The notes under the pieces were generated by a model that saw nothing but the letters and a program-made list of their open reading frames with translations, made no database searches and was not told where the DNA came from. From Oscillospiraceae bacterium (GTDB taxonomy: Bacteria > Bacillota > Clostridia > Oscillospirales > Oscillospiraceae), in contig WRLE01000001.1 in the NCBI GenBank assembly GCA_009777775.1, forward strand, positions 62,001-126,000: a stretch of 64,000 nucleotides of DNA, in the 5' to 3' direction. Positions 8,478 through 16,293 of this stretch are shown piece by piece. Made by a program: the position numbers and the translations under genes. Each line of letters starts with the position of its first letter. The stretch's first letter is position 1.

Positions 8478-10685
8478 TTATGCGGCTTCTTCGAATTGGC
8501 TGTTGTAGAGGTCTTTGTAGAAACCGCCTCTGGCTAGGAGTTCTTCGTGGCTACCGCTTTCCACTATGTCGCCGCCCCTCATGACTAAGATGATGTCGGC
8601 GTTTCTGATTGTGGAGAGTCTGTGGGCTATGACGAAGGATGTTCTACCCACCATGAGTTTATCCATGGCTTCTTGGACTATGACCTCTGTGCGGGTGTCA
8701 ACGGAGCTTGTTGCTTCGTCCAGTATGAGTAGGGGAGCGTTGACTATCATTGCCCGAGCGACAGTTAGAAGCTGCTTTTGACCAGTGGAAATAGTTGTGT
8801 TTTCATCTAAAATGGTATCGTAGCCATCGGGAAGGGTCATGATGAAGTGGTGCATACCGACTGCTCGGCAGGCAGCTTCAACTTCTTCTTCGGTGACATT
8901 TTCTTTACTGTAGACGACATTTTGGCGAATGGTGCCGTCAAAGAGCCAGGTGTCTTGAAGTACCATGCAGAAGAGTTCTCTTATGTTTTTCCTAGTAACC
9001 TCGTTTATGGGAACTCCGTCTATGGTGATTTGTCCACCGTTAAGCTCGTAAAAGCGCATTAGGAGGTTCACCATCGTTGTTTTACCAGCACCGGTGGGAC
9101 CAACAATTGCAATTTTTTGACCGGCTTTGACTTTTGCGGAGAAGTCATTGATTATAGGAATGTCGGGGAGATAGCGGAAGTTGACGTTCTTGAACTCCAC
9201 ATCGCCTTTGATGTTTTCGAGTTTTTGCGTAATACCGCTTTCGTCGCTGAGCTCCTCTTCGTGGAGCAGGTCAAAAACGCGCTCGCCGGAAGCCGCAGTC
9301 CTCTGCATAGAGTTAACTGTACTGGCGATTTGTTGTATTGGCATGGAGAATTGGCGAATATACATTTGGAAAGCTATGATGGTGCCAAAATCGGTTTTTC
9401 CTTGCATAACCAGTGCTGCACCGTATACGCAAACAACCACATAACCGATATTATTGACAAAACCCATGATGGGGCCCATCATACCTGATATGAATTGGGA
9501 TCTCCAGCCACTGGAAATCATGTCTGTGTTTATTTGCGTGAATTCAGCTTTGGCTGCATGATTTGCATTGTAAGCTTTAACTATGTTGTGTCCTGTATAT
9601 ACTTCCTCGATATGCCCACTCATTTGCCCAAGCAATTGGGTGTTTGCAAAAACATATGGACGAGCCTTTGAGATGAAGAATCGGCTAATTAAAGCACCTA
9701 TTGCACTTGTGCCTATTGCCACGATTGCGAGGGATAAATTTGTCCAAACCATCATGTATAAAACACCAACCATGGTGATTACTGATCTAACCAGACCAGC
9801 GATGCTGTTGTTAAGAGTCGAACCGATGGTGTCAACATCATTGGTAATACGGCTGAGGGTGTCTCCAGTGGTGTTGCTGTCGAAATATTTCAAAGGCATT
9901 TTGTTGATTTTTTCTGAAATTTTCGTACGTAAATTCTTGCCCATTCTTGCTGTGATTGTACCCATAATGAAGCTTTGGATATAGCCTAGTAATGACGATG
10001 ATACATAAAATATTATGAGCATTCTAGCACAATATTCAACCTCTGAGAAGTCAATATTGTTATAGATACCATCTTCATTGGTACCTACCCCAACTTGTAT
10101 AGAATTGGTAAGGTTTCTGAATAATTCAGGTCCGTACACCTGAACCACATTACTGACGATTCCGAACAAGAGAGCAAAGGCTATAGCGGGGATGTATCTT
10201 TTAGCGAAACCGAAAATTTGCCCCCAGGTTTTTCTAGCATCTTTTGGTTTTGCCACGGGTCCTGCGAAAAGACCACCGCGACCACCGCCGCCTCCTCCCA
10301 TGCGCATTCCACCTCCGCCAGGTCCACCTCTTATAACGGTTTGCTGTTGGGATACTGGCTGCTCTGGTCCGCCTGCGGCTGGAGTTCCGCGAAATCCACC
10401 AGAAATGGAGCTTTCTGCGTCAGGAGCTACATAAGGCTCGGCTGGGGCTGCTGCTTGTCCTGGAGGTCCACCTGCTCCGGGTCTACCACCTCCACCTGGA
10501 CCGCCAGGTCCGCCAGGGCCACCTGGGCCACCTGGACCGCCAGGTCCGCCTGCGCCAGGGGGTCTACCTTGTCCGCCGGCACCACCTGGACCACCAGCAC
10601 CAGGAGGTCCACCTGGTCCGCCTTGGCTGGCTTGCGGAGGAATATTTCCACCGCTTGTATTTTCATTATTTCTATTCTCACTCAT
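8478..10685 (-). CDS. ABC exporter half-transporter, consensus-site subunit, with long Gly/Pro-rich N-terminus
   Basis: A 735-residue partner of the ABC protein encoded just upstream (ATGA overlap at 10682-10685). Residues about 15-150 are an unusual cytosolic extension of GGP, GPG and GGA repeats with an RMGGGGGG stretch. The ABC_membrane domain begins near KTWGQIFGFAKRYIPA. The nucleotide-binding domain has Walker A GPTGAGKTT, signature TISTGQKQ, Walker B LLILDEATSSVD and switch His in AHRLSTI. It therefore supplies the hydrolysing Walker site while its own signature is degenerate, complementary to its neighbour. The likely role is drug, peptide or lipid export. It is nearly identical to the 5924-7870 product over the NBD. 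Confidence 0.93.
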   Translation of the reverse strand: MSENRNNENTSGGNIPPQASQGGPGGPPGAGGPGGAGGQGRPPGAGGPGGPGGPGGPGGPGGPGGGGRPGAGGPPGQAAAPAEPYVAPDAESSISGGFRGTPAAGGPEQPVSQQQTVIRGGPGGGGMRMGGGGGGRGGLFAGPVAKPKDARKTWGQIFGFAKRYIPAIAFALLFGIVSNVVQVYGPELFRNLTNSIQVGVGTNEDGIYNNIDFSEVEYCARMLIIFYVSSSLLGYIQSFIMGTITARMGKNLRTKISEKINKMPLKYFDSNTTGDTLSRITNDVDTIGSTLNNSIAGLVRSVITMVGVLYMMVWTNLSLAIVAIGTSAIGALISRFFISKARPYVFANTQLLGQMSGHIEEVYTGHNIVKAYNANHAAKAEFTQINTDMISSGWRSQFISGMMGPIMGFVNNIGYVVVCVYGAALVMQGKTDFGTIIAFQMYIRQFSMPIQQIASTVNSMQRTAASGERVFDLLHEEELSDESGITQKLENIKGDVEFKNVNFRYLPDIPIINDFSAKVKAGQKIAIVGPTGAGKTTMVNLLMRFYELNGGQITIDGVPINEVTRKNIRELFCMVLQDTWLFDGTIRQNVVYSKENVTEEEVEAACRAVGMHHFIMTLPDGYDTILDENTTISTGQKQLLTVARAMIVNAPLLILDEATSSVDTRTEVIVQEAMDKLMVGRTSFVIAHRLSTIRNADIILVMRGGDIVESGSHEELLARGGFYKDLYNSQFEEAA

Positions 10686-12442
10686 GATGCCAACTCCTCT
10701 TCGCTTAGTTGTGATCCTGCAATCTCACGGTAAACGGCGCATGTTTGAAGTAATTCCTTATGTGTACCGATTCCCATGACCATACCTTCGTCCAGAACAA
10801 CGATCTTATCTGCATCCATTATTGTTCCAATCCTTTGAGCAACTATCAGGCTTGTAGCTCCTGAGGTTTGCTTCTTCAGCTCGCTTCGCAGTTGTCTGTC
10901 TGTTCTATAGTCAAGGGCAGAGAATGAATCGTCGAATATAAATATCTCAGGGTCGCGGCATACGGCACGGGCTATTGAAACGCGTTGCTTTTGACCACCA
11001 GAGAGGTTTGTTCCGCCTTGGGAGGTCATGCCATCGTATTGTCCATGCATGTTTTCAACAAATTCTTGCCCTTGGGCAACGCGAACAGCTTCCATTACAT
11101 CGGCATAGGTATAATCTCCTTTACCATTACTGCCGAATGCAACATTGGATGCAACGGTTCCGTTGAAGATTACCGCAGTCTGAGAAACATAACCAATCTT
11201 GTTGAGCAATGCTTCTTGATTATAATCTTTCACATTAACGCCATCGACTAAAACCTCACCTTCCGTGACATCATAGAAGCGGGGTATAAGGTATATAAGC
11301 GATGATTTTCCGCTACCTGTGGAGCCGATGAAGGCAACTGTTTCGCCTTTCTTTGCCGTAAAGCTGATGTCTTTTAGTACATAGTCGGCGGAATCATGAT
11401 ATTTGAAACTCACATTCCTAAATTCGATCTCACCGAATAAACCGGGTAAACCTTCCATGACATCGCCATCGATGATGGTTGCTTCTGTATCCAGCACCTC
11501 ATTGATACGGTTTGCAGAAATTTGCGCACGGGGAATCATATTGAATATGTTAATAATAGATGTAAATGAACTGATTACCTGCATTGCATAATTGGTAAAA
11601 ACCACTAAAGTGGAAAATATAGCGACTTTCTCAACACCCACTGCTGCAGAGATTAGGAAAGCACCTATCCAGTATATTGCTAAGTTGAGTCCGCTACTGA
11701 CTAGGCTGTTTACCGGCATCATTAATCCCATCATGCGGGTAGTGAAAAGATTCGTTGATGTTAGCTCGTGGTTTGCTTTTTCGAATTTAGCTTCTTCATA
11801 AGTTTCTGCATTATATGCCCTAACAACCCTTATGCCATTGAGGTTTTCCCTGGTAACACGATTGAGATTGTCTGTGTAGGTTTGCATCAATCTAAATCTT
11901 GGTAGGACGAAACGCATCATGCATATCATACTGACAGTCATTATTGTTGCGGCGATGATTGTTGAATTAGTCCATCGAGCATCGTATCCTATGATTCGGG
12001 ATAAAGCGATGGCAAAGGTGATCGGTGAGCGCACCAGCATTTGGAGCGCTTGGTTGTATACACCTGTGACTTGTTGCACGTCATTGGTTGTGCGGGTGAT
12101 TAGGCTGGGAATGGAAAACTTGTTGATTTCCGACATGGAAAAGGATTCGACTTTTCCGTATAGGAGAGCTCTGAGCCTAGATGATATTGATGTGCTAATG
12201 CGAGCTGTAAAGTAGCTCATCGCAATGGTAAACAGCATGGAAGCGAAAGCGCAAATGAGCATACTGATACCTGCGCGCCATATTTCGTTTATAGTGCTGT
12301 CTGGGGTGTTGATGACTCTGGTTATTTCTGACATATATTTTGGAATTTCCAATTCAAACCATGCGATTATAACAATCAATATGGCTTTGATGAACATCCG
12401 CTGCCAGTCTTTTCCTTCGAGGTGCTTGGTTATCTTGATCAT
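10682..12442 (-). CDS. ABC exporter half-transporter, degenerate-site subunit
   Basis: A 586-residue exporter half with an ABC_membrane domain (residues about 15-300) and an NBD with Walker A GSTGSGKSS and the canonical signature LSGGQKQR. Its own hydrolysis residues are altered: Walker B reads IFIFDDSFSALD, with Asp in place of the catalytic Glu, and the switch motif is AQRIGTI with Gln for His. This is the hallmark of the non-catalytic half of heterodimeric exporters (LmrC, BmrC or TM287 type). GGAGG lies 4 bases before the ATG. It is the only degenerate-type half in the window, so it may serve two catalytic partners. Confidence 0.93.
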   Translation of the reverse strand: MIKITKHLEGKDWQRMFIKAILIVIIAWFELEIPKYMSEITRVINTPDSTINEIWRAGISMLICAFASMLFTIAMSYFTARISTSISSRLRALLYGKVESFSMSEINKFSIPSLITRTTNDVQQVTGVYNQALQMLVRSPITFAIALSRIIGYDARWTNSTIIAATIMTVSMICMMRFVLPRFRLMQTYTDNLNRVTRENLNGIRVVRAYNAETYEEAKFEKANHELTSTNLFTTRMMGLMMPVNSLVSSGLNLAIYWIGAFLISAAVGVEKVAIFSTLVVFTNYAMQVISSFTSIINIFNMIPRAQISANRINEVLDTEATIIDGDVMEGLPGLFGEIEFRNVSFKYHDSADYVLKDISFTAKKGETVAFIGSTGSGKSSLIYLIPRFYDVTEGEVLVDGVNVKDYNQEALLNKIGYVSQTAVIFNGTVASNVAFGSNGKGDYTYADVMEAVRVAQGQEFVENMHGQYDGMTSQGGTNLSGGQKQRVSIARAVCRDPEIFIFDDSFSALDYRTDRQLRSELKKQTSGATSLIVAQRIGTIMDADKIVVLDEGMVMGIGTHKELLQTCAVYREIAGSQLSEEELAS

Positions 12443-12525
12443 ACTTCCTCCGTCTTTTCTTATAAAAAATCTAGTATTTGCGCTGTGCTAATAGAAATGT
12501 AGTCGCGATGGCTAATATGCTTGAG

Positions 12526-13011
12526 TTAATTTTTTTCATCAGCTTCATCGCTTGCATTGCTATTATTCATGCTGTTATCCGAAGGGCGCTGCATCGTCGC
12601 GAACTTTTTCATAATACGGACATATTCCTTAGCATCGTGCTCACCGAGATGTTTGAGCATATTGGTGGTCTGTTCATAAAGATGCGCTAACTCCTTTGCT
12701 GCCTGTTCCTTGCCCGCATCGGTAATTTGCACAAGTATCTTTCTACGGTCCTGGGGGTCTATTTTGCGAGTGATTAAGCTTTTACCTTCTAGGCTGTTGA
12801 GGGTTGCTGCGATGCGGGCTGTGCTGATTCTGATGCCTTTGCTGATTTCGCTAGGTAGCACATCCTCGCCATCTTTGTCGAAAACAAACCTAAGCACAGC
12901 TCCTTCCCCCCTTGTTGATTCGTCTATTATCCTCTGGGGGCGCTCGCTGCGCATTCTTTGCATATCTTCATTATGCTGTATCAGCTCTTCTGCAAGCTTG
13001 CTGAAATCCAT
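12526..13011 (-). CDS. MarR family transcriptional regulator
   Basis: A 161-residue winged-helix protein. The recognition region reads LPSEISKGIRISTARIAATLNSLEGKSLITR and the wing DPQDRRKILVQITDAG, both typical of MarR. AAAGGAGG precedes the ATG. It is the first gene of the unit marR-ABC-ABC, with an 83-base gap to the transporter genes, so it most likely represses the operon until a transported compound binds. An Asn/Ser/Asp-rich tail follows the last helix. Confidence 0.9.
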   Translation of the reverse strand: MDFSKLAEELIQHNEDMQRMRSERPQRIIDESTRGEGAVLRFVFDKDGEDVLPSEISKGIRISTARIAATLNSLEGKSLITRKIDPQDRRKILVQITDAGKEQAAKELAHLYEQTTNMLKHLGEHDAKEYVRIMKKFATMQRPSDNSMNNSNASDEADEKN

Positions 13012-13139
13012 TTGGCTATCCTCCTTTCTTGATTCTAGCTAGTTTTTCCTTATTGCTATTGTTGTGTTTTCTGGACTAGCGTAGATAGTTATTATAACTG
13101 TTTGCAATGCTGTTTGCTAGAAATAAATTAAGCGAATAT

Positions 13140-13182
13140 CTAATGTTATTAGCAATATAGCATCGTTAGTTATAATTGTCAA
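13140..13182 (-). promoter_or_regulatory. promoter and palindromic operator of the marR-ABC operon
   Basis: On the minus strand: TTGACA (13182-13177), a 17-base spacer and TATATT (13159-13154), immediately followed by the palindrome CTAATAACATTAG (13152-13140). The -35, spacing, -10 and start of the palindrome match the promoter at 8057-8092. The position just downstream of -10 is typical for a repressor site. Confidence 0.65.
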
Positions 13183-13217
13183 GAGTTATTTTGCGTTATT
13201 TTACGTTTTTTTTACTC

Positions 13218-13300
13218 TTGCTTTAGTACGCTACTGTGTTATAATATGGCGAGGTGTTCATCGGTGGCTTAATGCTACTTTTGATGGCGCAACACCTATA
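13218..13300 (+). promoter_or_regulatory. promoter and structured leader of the amino-acid importer operon
   Basis: TTGCTT (13218-13223), a 16-base spacer and TATAAT (13240-13245) form the promoter. In the leader, AGGTGTT (13252-13258) pairs with AACACCT (13291-13297) around a loop of about 32 bases. I do not recognise it as a known riboswitch class. Confidence 0.5.
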
Positions 13301-13320
13301 TTATTATGGAGGAGAATACA

Positions 13321-14214
13321 ATGAAAAGAATAGCAAGCCTTATACTAATCGCAGCCTTTATGTGCTCGATGCTCCTGCTCGCATCTTGCAACAACAACTC
13401 TCCCAGCAATTCCCCATCTGCATCAACGGATGCCGACACAGTAGAAGATGATGTTCCTGGTGATGAAAGAGAGCCGCTACCCGTTGTTGGTGGTACACTG
13501 GTATGTGGGGTCACTTTATACGAACCCATGAACTTCAGAGACGATGATGGCAATTGGACTGGTTTCGATACTGAATTTGCCACACTCGTTGCTGAAAAGC
13601 TGGGCATGGAAGTGGAGTTTCAGGAAATAGAATGGTCAAGTAAATTCATGGAGCTAAACTCTGGTGCGATTACTGCCATATGGAACGGTTTTACTGCCAA
13701 TACCGAAGAAGGCGACACTGGTATTCAAAGAATCGATTTATGCGACATGACATACAGCTATATGCTCAACCAACAATGTGTAGTGGTGCGGGTAGATAAC
13801 TTGGATGATTTTGCTGATGTCGAAGATTTGATTGGGCTTACTGTTGCGGCTGAGAGTGGTTCTGCCGGAGAAACAGAAGCGAAAGACTTGGTGGGTGACA
13901 GCGGTACTGTTATTGGAACATCAGCACAAATTAATACTTTCTTAGAAGTTAAATCCGGAGCTTCTGACTGTGCTATTGTTGATATATTGCTTGCGCAAAG
14001 AATTACTGGTTCTGGAGACTATGCTGATTTGGCTATTGCTCCCATCACACTCAGTCATGAAGTCTATGCCATCGGTCTAAAAGACGACAGTGAACTAACT
14101 CCCCTTATTAATCAAGCAATGCTGGAACTCTTTGAAGATGGCATCCTCATGGAGCTAGCAATGAAATACGGTTTGGAAGACAGCCTCTTCATCGACATCA
14201 ACTACGGTGGCTAA
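13321..14214 (+). CDS. amino-acid ABC transporter substrate-binding lipoprotein
   Basis: A 297-residue periplasmic-type binding protein (SBP_bac_3) with a signal peptide and lipobox LLASC. It then has an acidic linker, GGTLVCGVTLYEPMNF, the ligand-lobe motif GFDTEFATLVAEKLGMEVEF, and the conserved YAIGLKDDSELT near the end. GGAGGAG precedes the ATG at 13321; an in-frame ATG at 13306 overlaps that site and is rejected. With the permease and ATPase that follow it makes a complete polar amino-acid uptake system. The exact amino acid cannot be told from sequence. Confidence 0.92.
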   Translation: MKRIASLILIAAFMCSMLLLASCNNNSPSNSPSASTDADTVEDDVPGDEREPLPVVGGTLVCGVTLYEPMNFRDDDGNWTGFDTEFATLVAEKLGMEVEFQEIEWSSKFMELNSGAITAIWNGFTANTEEGDTGIQRIDLCDMTYSYMLNQQCVVVRVDNLDDFADVEDLIGLTVAAESGSAGETEAKDLVGDSGTVIGTSAQINTFLEVKSGASDCAIVDILLAQRITGSGDYADLAIAPITLSHEVYAIGLKDDSELTPLINQAMLELFEDGILMELAMKYGLEDSLFIDINYGG

Positions 14215-14352
14215 CAATAAGAGGATAAGAGGGAAATACCAAAACTAGCTGCTTATCAACACTCAAGGAGAAAAAAGAGCGTATTATTGCACTGAAACTA
14301 AGAGCAAATAGGTTACTTGCTATGATAGTTTACCTAAGAAAATAACTCATGT

Positions 14353-14384
14353 ATTGGGAGTCGGGATGAATCCCGGCTCCCAAT
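14353..14384 (+). promoter_or_regulatory. strong intercistronic hairpin
   Basis: ATTGGGAGTCGGGAT (14353-14367) pairs with ATCCCGGCTCCCAAT (14370-14384), a 15-bp stem with one G-T pair and a 2-base loop. No T-run follows. Placed between the binding protein and permease genes, it probably shields the upstream mRNA from 3' decay so that more binding protein is made than permease. Confidence 0.6.
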
Positions 14385-14400
14385 GCAAAAAGGAACGATT

Positions 14401-15042
14401 ATGAGCTTTACCGCTGTCACTTCCAATTTATGGAATGGATTCCAAACAACACTCTTGCTTTTTGCATTGACTTTGCTTTTTTCACTGCCCTTTGGGCTTC
14501 TCATTTCCTTTGGGTCAATGTCGAAAATCAAGCTTTTGCGCTTTTTAACAAAAATCATAGTATGGATTGTCCGCGGTACGCCTCTAATGCTCCAAGTATT
14601 CATCGTGTTTTATGTGCCGGGCTTGGTGTTCAACGCTCCTATTGCAACTCGTTTTAACGCCGCTGTGATAGCCTTTTCCTTTAATTATGCTTGCTATTTC
14701 AGCGAAATATATCGAGGTGGAATCGAAAGTATATCTCGCAGCCAATACGAAGCTGGCCAAGTCCTGGGGATGACGAAATCCCAGATTTTTTTCCGTATCG
14801 TATTGCTTCAGGTTATAAAAAGAATCTTAGCTCCCATGTCAAACGAAGTTATAACACTTGTTAAGGACACTGCTTTGGCAAGGGTTATAATGGTTGTAGA
14901 AATCCTAAAGGAAGCAGAAAACCTAACAGCAATAGGCCTAGTATGGCCTCTATTTTACACAGGAGTCTTTTATCTAGCCTTCATCGGCATTTTAACCCTT
15001 GTATTTGGCTATACGGAGAAGCGGTTGGGATACTTTGTTTAA
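14401..15042 (+). CDS. amino-acid ABC transporter permease
   Basis: A 213-residue HisM/GlnP-type permease with about five membrane helices. The cytoplasmic EAA loop is EAGQVLGMTKSQIFFRIVLLQ, and the RGTPLMLQVF motif typical of polar amino-acid permeases is present. AAAGGA lies before the ATG at 14401; the earlier ATG at 14383 falls in the hairpin arm and has no site. It works with the binding protein upstream and ATPase downstream; only one permease is present, so it should form a homodimer. Confidence 0.92.
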   Translation: MSFTAVTSNLWNGFQTTLLLFALTLLFSLPFGLLISFGSMSKIKLLRFLTKIIVWIVRGTPLMLQVFIVFYVPGLVFNAPIATRFNAAVIAFSFNYACYFSEIYRGGIESISRSQYEAGQVLGMTKSQIFFRIVLLQVIKRILAPMSNEVITLVKDTALARVIMVVEILKEAENLTAIGLVWPLFYTGVFYLAFIGILTLVFGYTEKRLGYFV

Positions 15043-15180
15043 TTAATGATTAATAATTAATAATGAACAATGAATAATGAACAATGAATAATGAATAATG
15101 ATTAATTAACGATGTAGTTTTGGTGATGAACAACAAACGATTGTAACAATTGTTCATTGTTAATTGTTCATTGTTCATTA
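15043..15180. repeat. AT-rich array of AATGAACAATGA-type units with inverted counterpart
   Basis: Left arm 15043-15110 is built of repeated AATGAACAATGAATAATG units. Right arm 15144-15180 is made of the complementary TTGTTCATTGTTAATTG units. The arms can fold into a long stem. The element separates the permease and ATPase genes of one transporter and resembles the low-complexity spacers often seen in clostridial intergenic regions. Confidence 0.7.
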
Positions 15181-15199
15181 AAAAGAGGTTGGTTTTTCT

Positions 15200-15985
15200 A
15201 TGGGTATTCTCGACGTTATTGGGTTAACAAAGTCATATGGTTCTGCTGAGGTGCTTTCTGATGTTTCTTTTTCTTTGGAAGAAGGGGAGTCTTTGGCGAT
15301 TTTGGGGGCTTCTGGGAGTGGTAAGACTACTTTGCTTCGTTGTTTGAACTTTTTGGAGAGACCTGATAATGGGAGCATATTTCTTCGGGGGCAGCTTATT
15401 TACGATGCCAAAGAACACGATAGCTACAATGACGCAAGCATTAGGGAAAAGCGTTTGCATTTCGGTTTTGTTTTTCAGTCATTTAACCTTTTTCCACAAT
15501 TCACAGCATTTGAAAATGTTGTATTGGCACGTGAACTAGCTGCTAAAAGAGAAGCTGATTTTAGCAATAACAAACAGACTCGCATAGAAGAGATACATAA
15601 AGAGGGCTTAGACCTATTGGAGCAAATTGGGCTCTCTTCACGTCGTGACTACTATCCCCACCAACTTTCAGGTGGTCAGCAACAGAGAGTTGCCATTGCA
15701 AGGGCTCTCGCCATGAAACCAGACATTTTATGTTTCGACGAACCGACTTCCGCCCTTGATCCTGAGCTGACAGGGGAGGTGCTTCGGGTTATTCGCAGCC
15801 TTGCTGATAAAAACACCACAATGCTAATTGTCACCCATGAAATGCAGTTTGCCAGGGAAGTTGCAGATACAATTCTATTTCTAGACGAAGGTGTAAAAAT
15901 AGAATACGGCAAACCTGAGGATGTAATGGACAAGCCAAAAACCGACCGCATGAAACGCTTCCTAGAACGCTACTCCACGGAGTAG
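15200..15985 (+). CDS. polar amino-acid ABC transporter ATP-binding protein
   Basis: A 261-residue GlnQ/HisP-type ATPase. Walker A is GASGSGKTT, the Q-loop lies in FQSFNLFPQFTAFENV, the signature is LSGGQQQRVAIARAL, Walker B is ILCFDEPTSALD and the switch His is in VTHEM. Between Q-loop and signature there is a hydrophilic insert (KREADFSNNKQTRIEE). AAGAGG lies before the ATG. It energises the importer encoded directly upstream. Confidence 0.94.
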   Translation: MGILDVIGLTKSYGSAEVLSDVSFSLEEGESLAILGASGSGKTTLLRCLNFLERPDNGSIFLRGQLIYDAKEHDSYNDASIREKRLHFGFVFQSFNLFPQFTAFENVVLARELAAKREADFSNNKQTRIEEIHKEGLDLLEQIGLSSRRDYYPHQLSGGQQQRVAIARALAMKPDILCFDEPTSALDPELTGEVLRVIRSLADKNTTMLIVTHEMQFAREVADTILFLDEGVKIEYGKPEDVMDKPKTDRMKRFLERYSTE

Positions 15986-16049
15986 GGTTGACATATGCTT
16001 AGTATTATGGTAATTTGTTAGGTAATAATAAGAAGAAGGGGTAGTCCTT

Positions 16050-16211
16050 ATGAAGAGAATTATAACCATCGAAACACGAGACTTGGTTGAGAGTTTGAAA
16101 AAGGGTGGTTGCGGGGAGTGTCAGACTTCATGCCAATCTGCCAGTAAGACATCTTGCGCTGTTGTCAACCAAAAATGCGAGAAAATGAAAAAATCGCAAG
16201 AAGACAAGTAA
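16050..16211 (+). CDS. SCIFF-type ranthipeptide precursor, five-cysteine variant
   Basis: A 53-residue peptide, recognised from the core GCGECQTSCQSASKTSC and its place just before a SCIFF maturase gene. SCIFF precursors are near-universal in Clostridia and normally have six Cys within about 45 residues, the core reading CGECQTSCQSACKTSCT. Here the Cys are at 21, 24, 28, 36 and 43. Position 32 is Ser (codon AGT) and position 37 is Ala (GCT). From recall, the thioether mapped in SCIFF peptides of thermophilic clostridia joins Cys32 to Thr37, so both ends of that link would be missing. The leader (MKRIITIETRDLVESLKK) is of normal length. AAGAAGGGG lies upstream. The role of SCIFF peptides in the cell is unknown. 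Confidence 0.9.
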   Translation: MKRIITIETRDLVESLKKGGCGECQTSCQSASKTSCAVVNQKCEKMKKSQEDK

Positions 16212-16293
16212 ACGATTGATATTTCATCTAAGCTAATATTTCGATAATTTGTAGATGCAGCCGAAAGGCTGTTTCTCATTGAAAGGGTGCAAA

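Noticed and set aside
8208-8537. Plus-strand open frame of 109 codons
   Set aside because: It runs through the REP-like units and the terminator and enters the ABC gene antisense; its protein is only a translated repeat.
10218-10733. Plus-strand frame of 171 codons over the Gly/Pro tract
   Set aside because: It is the complement of the repeated GC-rich coding tract of the ABC protein, has no ribosome site, and shows Ser/Thr/Arg low complexity.
15043-15180. CRISPR-like appearance of the AATGAACAATGA repeats
   Set aside because: Units are short, contiguous and without unique spacers, and no cas gene is present in the window.
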